The position numbers and the translations under genes are program-made. From Halomonas sp. (GTDB taxonomy: Bacteria > Pseudomonadota > Gammaproteobacteria > Pseudomonadales > Halomonadaceae), in assembly GCA_003560175.1 (NCBI GenBank), contig PWIZ01000062.1:1-30589 (forward strand): a DNA stretch of 30,589 nucleotides, written 5' to 3'. Below are positions 26,765-30,589 of this stretch, piece after piece; the stretch's first letter is position 1; every line of letters begins with the position of its first letter. The notes beneath the pieces are model-generated. The model was not told the origin of the DNA, searched no databases, and saw only the letters and a program-made list of their open reading frames with translations.

Positions 26765-27790
26765 ATGCCGATCCTCAACGCCATCGTTCACCGCCTCCAG
26801 AAGAAGGGAGACGCTCCGGCCAGGCTGGAGCCTGCTCAAGCCCCGCTACCCCAGGCCGAGACCCTGGATGCTCTGCTGGAGGGGCTCAACAAGGCCTACC
26901 ACGCCAAGAGCAAGGCGTGGGGGCACTTTCCTGACACTGAAGCGGGCCCCGAGGAGGCCAGCCAGGGCAGTGAACCGGTCTCGCCGCTGCCCGGGGAACT
27001 CGCCGACTATCTGGCCGATCGCCGCGACTTCACGGCCCTGACCCTCGGCATCGCCGAGCGCCTCACGGCCCTGCTCGACGCCCATCTGTCGGTGTCCGGC
27101 GACCTGATCGTTCTCGACACCCGCTTCGGTGACGGACGTTTCCTCACGCTGGCCCTGCTGCATCATCGCGAAGGCTTTGCGGTGGACGAACACCTGGCAG
27201 TGGTGCCCGCTCGTCAGCTCAACCTGGCACAAATGAGCCTCGCGGCGCGTATCGACCTGACTCAGTGGCAGGCCGGCGACTCGCGCCAGTACCTCTCTTG
27301 GACCCGGGACCGCGGCGGCAAGGCACTTGCCGAAGGCTTTTCTGCTCTGCTCGGCGCCGTGGAAGGGGTGGACGCCTCCGGCGAGACCCGCACCCTGCTG
27401 CGAGCCTTCAGCGACTACGTCGAGAAGGAGAACCTGCCCGAAGAGGCGAGCCGCGAGAAGACCGATGCGCTGATCGACTACGCCAGCGGTCAGGCCAGCC
27501 GCGGCGAACCGATCACCCTGGAGGAACTCTCCGAGGTGCTCGATGAGCAGCAGCCAAAGGCCTTCTATGACCATATCCGCAATACCGACTACGGCCTGTC
27601 GCCGGAGATCCCGCCGGACCGGAAGACCCTCAGCCAGTTTCGTCGCTTCGCCGGACGGTCCGGCGGCGTCTCGATCAGCTTCGACTCACATCTGCTGGGT
27701 TCAAGCGTCGAGTATGACGAGGCCGCCGATCGCCTGATCATCAAGCAGGTACCCAAGCAGTTGAAAGATCAACTCAAAGGAAAAAATTGA
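26765..27790 (+). CDS. ndpA: Nucleoid-associated protein, YejK/NdpA family
   Basis: A 341-residue cytoplasmic DNA-associated protein, close to the 335 residues of E. coli YejK. Matching stretches from memory of the family include LNKAYHAKSKAWG near residue 40, ARIDLTQW near 160, GGKALAEGFSALLGAVEGVD near 185, KTLSQFRRFAG near 290 and a closing QLKDQLKGKN. The ATG follows GGAGG by four bases. The role of the family is poorly defined beyond nucleoid association. It stands alone between the response regulator, 85 bases upstream, and the diguanylate cyclase, 208 bases downstream. Confidence 0.93.
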   Translation: MPILNAIVHRLQKKGDAPARLEPAQAPLPQAETLDALLEGLNKAYHAKSKAWGHFPDTEAGPEEASQGSEPVSPLPGELADYLADRRDFTALTLGIAERLTALLDAHLSVSGDLIVLDTRFGDGRFLTLALLHHREGFAVDEHLAVVPARQLNLAQMSLAARIDLTQWQAGDSRQYLSWTRDRGGKALAEGFSALLGAVEGVDASGETRTLLRAFSDYVEKENLPEEASREKTDALIDYASGQASRGEPITLEELSEVLDEQQPKAFYDHIRNTDYGLSPEIPPDRKTLSQFRRFAGRSGGVSISFDSHLLGSSVEYDEAADRLIIKQVPKQLKDQLKGKN

Positions 27791-27810
27791 TTTAACAAGG
27801 ATGAGAAAAC

Positions 27811-27848
27811 CCAATCTAATAGACTGATTATTAAGACCAATCTAATAG
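27811..27848 (+). repeat. Direct repeat CCAATCTAATAG upstream of the cyclase
   Basis: The 12-base sequence CCAATCTAATAG occurs at 27811-27822 and again at 27837-27848, 26 bases apart start to start. Between them TAATA and TATTA form an inverted pair (TAATAGACTGATTATTA). The region is AT-rich in a GC-rich genome, fitting a promoter or a regulator-binding region for the cyclase gene. It lies in the longest gene-free stretch of the window (27791-27998). Confidence 0.4.
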
Positions 27849-27849
27849 C

Positions 27850-27865
27850 GTAAGCCTTGGCTTAC
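27850..27865. promoter_or_regulatory. 16-bp palindrome upstream of the cyclase
   Basis: GTAAGCCTTGGCTTAC is symmetric over 14 of its 16 bases (GTAAGCC and GGCTTAC around TT). It starts two bases after the second CCAATCTAATAG repeat and lies about 133 bases before the cyclase start. There is no T run, so an operator is likelier than a terminator of ndpA. Confidence 0.35.
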
Positions 27866-27998
27866 AGATAATGTAGGTAAAGAATGACAGCTGGCAGAAG
27901 TGGCTGGCATCCCGTTCGATTCAGGCCCAAGCTGCAGCAGATATCCAAGCGATAAGCGTTCTGAGCTCGTTACGAGCCGAGCACACGAGGGATCTGGC

Positions 27999-29330
27999 AT
28001 GCGGAAAGTAGTAGGAGAGGCTGGGCTGCTGAACTGGCAGGCCGAGTTCAGAGACCCCGCTATGGAGGCACTGTTCAAGCGCACGATACTCGATTACAAC
28101 GCCTGCCAGTTGCGCCTGGCGCTTTGCCTGATTGCCGGACTGTTTCTGGTCTTTGCCTTGGCCGACTATAGCGTACTGGGATCGGACAGTGCCTTTGCCA
28201 TGCTACTTGCCATTCGCCTGATCACCGTAGCGATCTGCCTGCTGGTGGCTCTGGCAGTCTGGCGGCGGCCGGCGGTGGCCTACATGGTATTTCCCATCAA
28301 CTTGGTCTATCTGCTGTGCCTTTCCACGATACTGCTGGCCCTACTGCTGCGCCCCCTGGATGTGGGTATTCACGTCGCCTCACTGATGGTGGCCAGCATA
28401 GCGCTCTATCTCTTCCTGCCCAACCGCCTACCCTGGATGCTGGCCGGCAATGCCTACCTGATCGCAGGCTTCCTGACAGTTTCGCTCGTTGGCTCGAGAC
28501 TGCCACCGATACTGGTGATGACCAGCCTGCTGCTGCTGATGTTCGTCAACCTTCTCGGCTGGATGACCATCACGCGGATCAAGTGCCTCAAGCGCGAGCA
28601 ATTTACCCTGCTGCTGGAGGAGCGCTCGGTGAATTGCCGCCTGAAGGAGGAGATCCACGAGCGCGAGGAGCTGGAGGCGCGGCTTCGCCACATGGCCTGC
28701 ACCGACGAACTGACCGGCATTGCCAACCGCCGCCACTTCTTCGAGCTGGCCGAACAGGAGCTGCGCCGTGCCCGTCGAGACGGGACCCCCCTGGCGCTGT
28801 GCATGGTCGACGTGGATCTCTTCAAGCAGCTCAATGATCGCCACGGCCATGGGGTGGGTGATGCGGTGCTCGCCACCGTGGCCGGCTGCTGCCAGTCCGT
28901 ACTGAGGGAATCCGACGTGCTGGGCCGCTATGGCGGCGAGGAGTTTGTGATCGCCCTGCCCCTCGCCGACCTCGACACCGCCGCGGTCATCGCCGAGCGG
29001 CTACGCGACAGAGTCAGCGCGCTCAAGCTGCCGATGCTCGACGACAAGACACCCTTGACCGTCACCGTGGGCATCAGCCGCATCGAATCAGGAGATTCGC
29101 GGCTGGAACCCGCCCTGCTGCGCGCTGACAAGGCGCTCTACGATGGCAAGGCACGGGGGCGCAACTGCGTGGTGGTAGCCCCCCGGCCATTGCCGGCTGC
29201 CCATTGGGCGGTCGGCAGCCCCGACTGGGCCTCCTGTCTCATGACGATGCCAGATGTGGACGCAACCACTGACGCAGCTGGGATCCTTGCAGCACCCCAG
29301 GCTGGCGGGCCAACTCCCGACCGTTCCTGA
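27999..29330 (+). CDS. Membrane diguanylate cyclase (GGDEF)
   Basis: A 443-residue enzyme that makes cyclic di-GMP from two GTP. The N-terminal half has about six transmembrane helices (residues 38-190), a short coiled-coil (200-230) and then the GGDEF domain (about 235-395) with the active-site motif GGEEF (312-316). The inhibitory I-site RESD (303-306) lies five residues ahead, so product inhibition is expected. The start at 27999 has GAGG eight bases upstream; a GTG at 27900 would add 33 unlikely residues. After the domain a low-complexity Pro/Ala-rich tail of about 50 residues runs into the convergent trxC gene and overlaps it by 92 bases. No sensory family is recognised for the membrane part. 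Confidence 0.92.
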   Translation: MRKVVGEAGLLNWQAEFRDPAMEALFKRTILDYNACQLRLALCLIAGLFLVFALADYSVLGSDSAFAMLLAIRLITVAICLLVALAVWRRPAVAYMVFPINLVYLLCLSTILLALLLRPLDVGIHVASLMVASIALYLFLPNRLPWMLAGNAYLIAGFLTVSLVGSRLPPILVMTSLLLLMFVNLLGWMTITRIKCLKREQFTLLLEERSVNCRLKEEIHEREELEARLRHMACTDELTGIANRRHFFELAEQELRRARRDGTPLALCMVDVDLFKQLNDRHGHGVGDAVLATVAGCCQSVLRESDVLGRYGGEEFVIALPLADLDTAAVIAERLRDRVSALKLPMLDDKTPLTVTVGISRIESGDSRLEPALLRADKALYDGKARGRNCVVVAPRPLPAAHWAVGSPDWASCLMTMPDVDATTDAAGILAAPQAGGPTPDRS

Positions 29331-29682
29331 ACACGATCAGAGTCGGAATGCTGCGGATGCCGAAGCGCCCGGCCAGAGCCTGCTCTGCCTCGGTATCGAG
29401 CTTGGCAAAGCGGAGTCGGGGCTCGAGTTCGCGGGCCGCCTCGGCGAAGATCGGCGCCATCATCTTGCAGGGGCCGCACCAGCCGGCCCAGAAATCCACC
29501 ACCACCGGCAGCTCGCTGCGCTCCACCAGTGAATGAAAGTTAGCTTCGGTCAGCGCCACCGGTTCACCGGTGAAAAGCGCCTGCTTGCACTTGCCGCACT
29601 TGGGGACGTCGTTCAAGCGCGCCTGGCTGACACGGTTGATGGCACCGCAGTGCGGGCAGCCAAGGGTCAGGGATTCGGACAT
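29239..29682 (-). CDS. trxC: Thioredoxin 2 (TrxC)
   Basis: A 147-residue cytoplasmic disulfide reductase. The N-terminal zinc ribbon typical of TrxC is present (CPHC at 9-12 and CGKC at 29-32), followed by a thioredoxin domain with the active site WCGPC (Cys69 and Cys72), the cis-proline loop SIPT and FRNG. The length fits E. coli TrxC (139). The start has GGAGG five bases upstream. It is transcribed toward the cyclase gene, with which its 3' end overlaps by 92 bases, and away from the ABC exporter. In other gammaproteobacteria TrxC responds to oxidative stress; no OxyR site was identified in the 173-base upstream gap, where I see nothing else firm. Confidence 0.96.
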   Translation of the reverse strand: MSESLTLGCPHCGAINRVSQARLNDVPKCGKCKQALFTGEPVALTEANFHSLVERSELPVVVDFWAGWCGPCKMMAPIFAEAARELEPRLRFAKLDTEAEQALAGRFGIRSIPTLIVFRNGRELARQPGVLQGSQLRQWLRPHLASS

Positions 29683-29855
29683 AGGTGCCTCCGGGTCACC
29701 GTTTACAGAACTCGAATATGGCGCCTGTCTCCTCCCCCTTCAAGCGACATCGCGTCGCGCCAGCAGGCTCGACGACATCCATGCCATGCAGCGGCCTTGC
29801 CGGACTGCTATCGTCGGCGCATGCTCCGTTTCTTTCCTGCCTGTCGAGATCCGCG

Positions 29856-30589
29856 ATGAGTTCACGCCCCGACCCGCGGGTGCTGCTGCGCCTGCTGGGC
29901 CTGCTGGCCCCCTACCGATGGCGCCTGGCCCTGGCGGCACTGGTCCTGCTGGTGGCCTCGGGCAGCGTCCTGCTGCTCGGCCAGGGGCTGCGGCTGGTCA
30001 TCGACCGCGGCTTCATGGCCGCCGACAGCGCCGCCCTGGGGCGCGCCTTGGGCCTGATGCTCGCCGTGGTCGCAGTGCTGGCCATGGCCTCGGCGCTGCG
30101 CTACTACCTGGTGACCTGGATTGGCGAGCGGCTGGCCGCCGACCTGCGCCGCCGGGTCTTCGACCACCTTCTGACCCTGGAGCCCGGCTACTTCGAGAGC
30201 GCCCAGGCGCCCGGCCAGGCCGCCGGCGAGATCACCTCCCGGCTCACCGCCGACACCAGCGTGCTGCAGAGTCTGTTCGGCTCCTCGGTCTCGCTGGCCC
30301 TGCGCAATCTGTTGATGCTGATTGGCGCCGTGGCCCTGATGCTGCTGACCCAGCCCTGGCTCTCAGCCATCGTGCTGCTGGGCATCCCCGCCACGGTGCT
30401 GCCGATCCTGTGGTTCGGGCGGCGGGTGCGGCGGCTATCCCGCACCAGCCAGGACCGGGTGGCCGAGCTCGGCCGCTATGCCGACGAGGCGCTCTCCGGC
30501 ATCCGCACCGTCCAGGCCTTCACCCATGAGCCGCTCGACCGGCGTGACTACGCGGGCCGCGTCGAGGAGGCCTTCGTCAGCGCCATCGA
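29856..30589 (+). CDS. MsbA-like ABC exporter, membrane domain (3' end missing)
   Basis: The first 244 residues of an ABC exporter half-transporter, cut by the window edge before the ATPase domain. The frame is open to the last base. At least four hydrophobic helices are visible (near 20-45, 65-90, 145-165, 168-190). Characteristic loop sequences are YLVTWIGERLAADLRRRVFDH, GEITSRLTADTSVLQ, RVAELGRYADEALSGIRTVQAF, all diagnostic of the type IV exporter (MsbA/HlyB) membrane domain. The ATG at 29856 is preferred for its fit to the family N-terminus (LLAPYRWRL). The most likely relatives are MsbA-related exporters of lipids or drugs. It is divergent from trxC. Confidence 0.92.
   Translation, partial: MSSRPDPRVLLRLLGLLAPYRWRLALAALVLLVASGSVLLLGQGLRLVIDRGFMAADSAALGRALGLMLAVVAVLAMASALRYYLVTWIGERLAADLRRRVFDHLLTLEPGYFESAQAPGQAAGEITSRLTADTSVLQSLFGSSVSLALRNLLMLIGAVALMLLTQPWLSAIVLLGIPATVLPILWFGRRVRRLSRTSQDRVAELGRYADEALSGIRTVQAFTHEPLDRRDYAGRVEEAFVSAI

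Noticed and set aside
29570..30529. Plus-strand open frame overlapping the start of the ABC exporter
   Set aside because: It is in a different frame from the clear ABC exporter starting at 29856 and gives a Pro/Arg/Ala-rich shadow sequence.

Overview
The window is GC-rich and densely coded. It carries gammaproteobacterial genes such as a YejK/NdpA nucleoid protein, thioredoxin 2 (trxC) and a YadG/YadH-type ABC pair. The overall character suggests a marine or halophilic gammaproteobacterium, and Halomonadaceae would fit, but that placement is inference from gene content and composition, not from a marker gene.

Layout. Positions 1-1535 (+) hold the end of an ABC-2 type exporter, an ATPase cut by the window edge plus its permease. 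From 23529 back to 1587 everything lies on the minus strand: about 22 kb and twelve genes, nearly all encoding exported proteins. In transcription order these are: an 1808-residue secreted protein with two von Willebrand A (VWA) domains; an exported helical-repeat protein; a 131-residue orphan; an 818-residue exported transglutaminase-like protein; a 480-residue exported beta-rich protein; a 256-residue exported protein; a WD40-like exported protein; a multi-pass membrane protein; a lipoprotein; a 209-residue exported protein; a second VWA protein of 1807 residues, paralogous to the first; and a 169-residue exported protein. Gaps divide this into three likely transcription units, 23529-12619, 12475-10547 and 10402-1587.

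The first genes of the two units that contain a VWA paralog are preceded by the same 23-bp element, with one mismatch. Shared bases continue at fixed distance downstream of it, so the two operons are probably co-regulated. I read the cluster as one cell-envelope or extracellular system built around the two giant VWA proteins. Its function is unknown to me and it is the most interesting content of the window.

From 23664 to 26679 (+) a tightly coupled three-gene operon encodes a small periplasmic molybdopterin-oxidoreductase-fold protein, a membrane histidine kinase and a LuxR-type response regulator, joined by ATGA stop/start overlaps. Then come ndpA (yejK), a membrane diguanylate cyclase, trxC (minus strand, tail-to-tail and overlapping the cyclase by 92 bp), and the start of an MsbA-like ABC exporter that runs off the window.

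No rRNA, tRNA, CRISPR array, insertion sequence or integrase was seen. No gene-free stretch exceeds 300 bases; the longest is 27791-27998.
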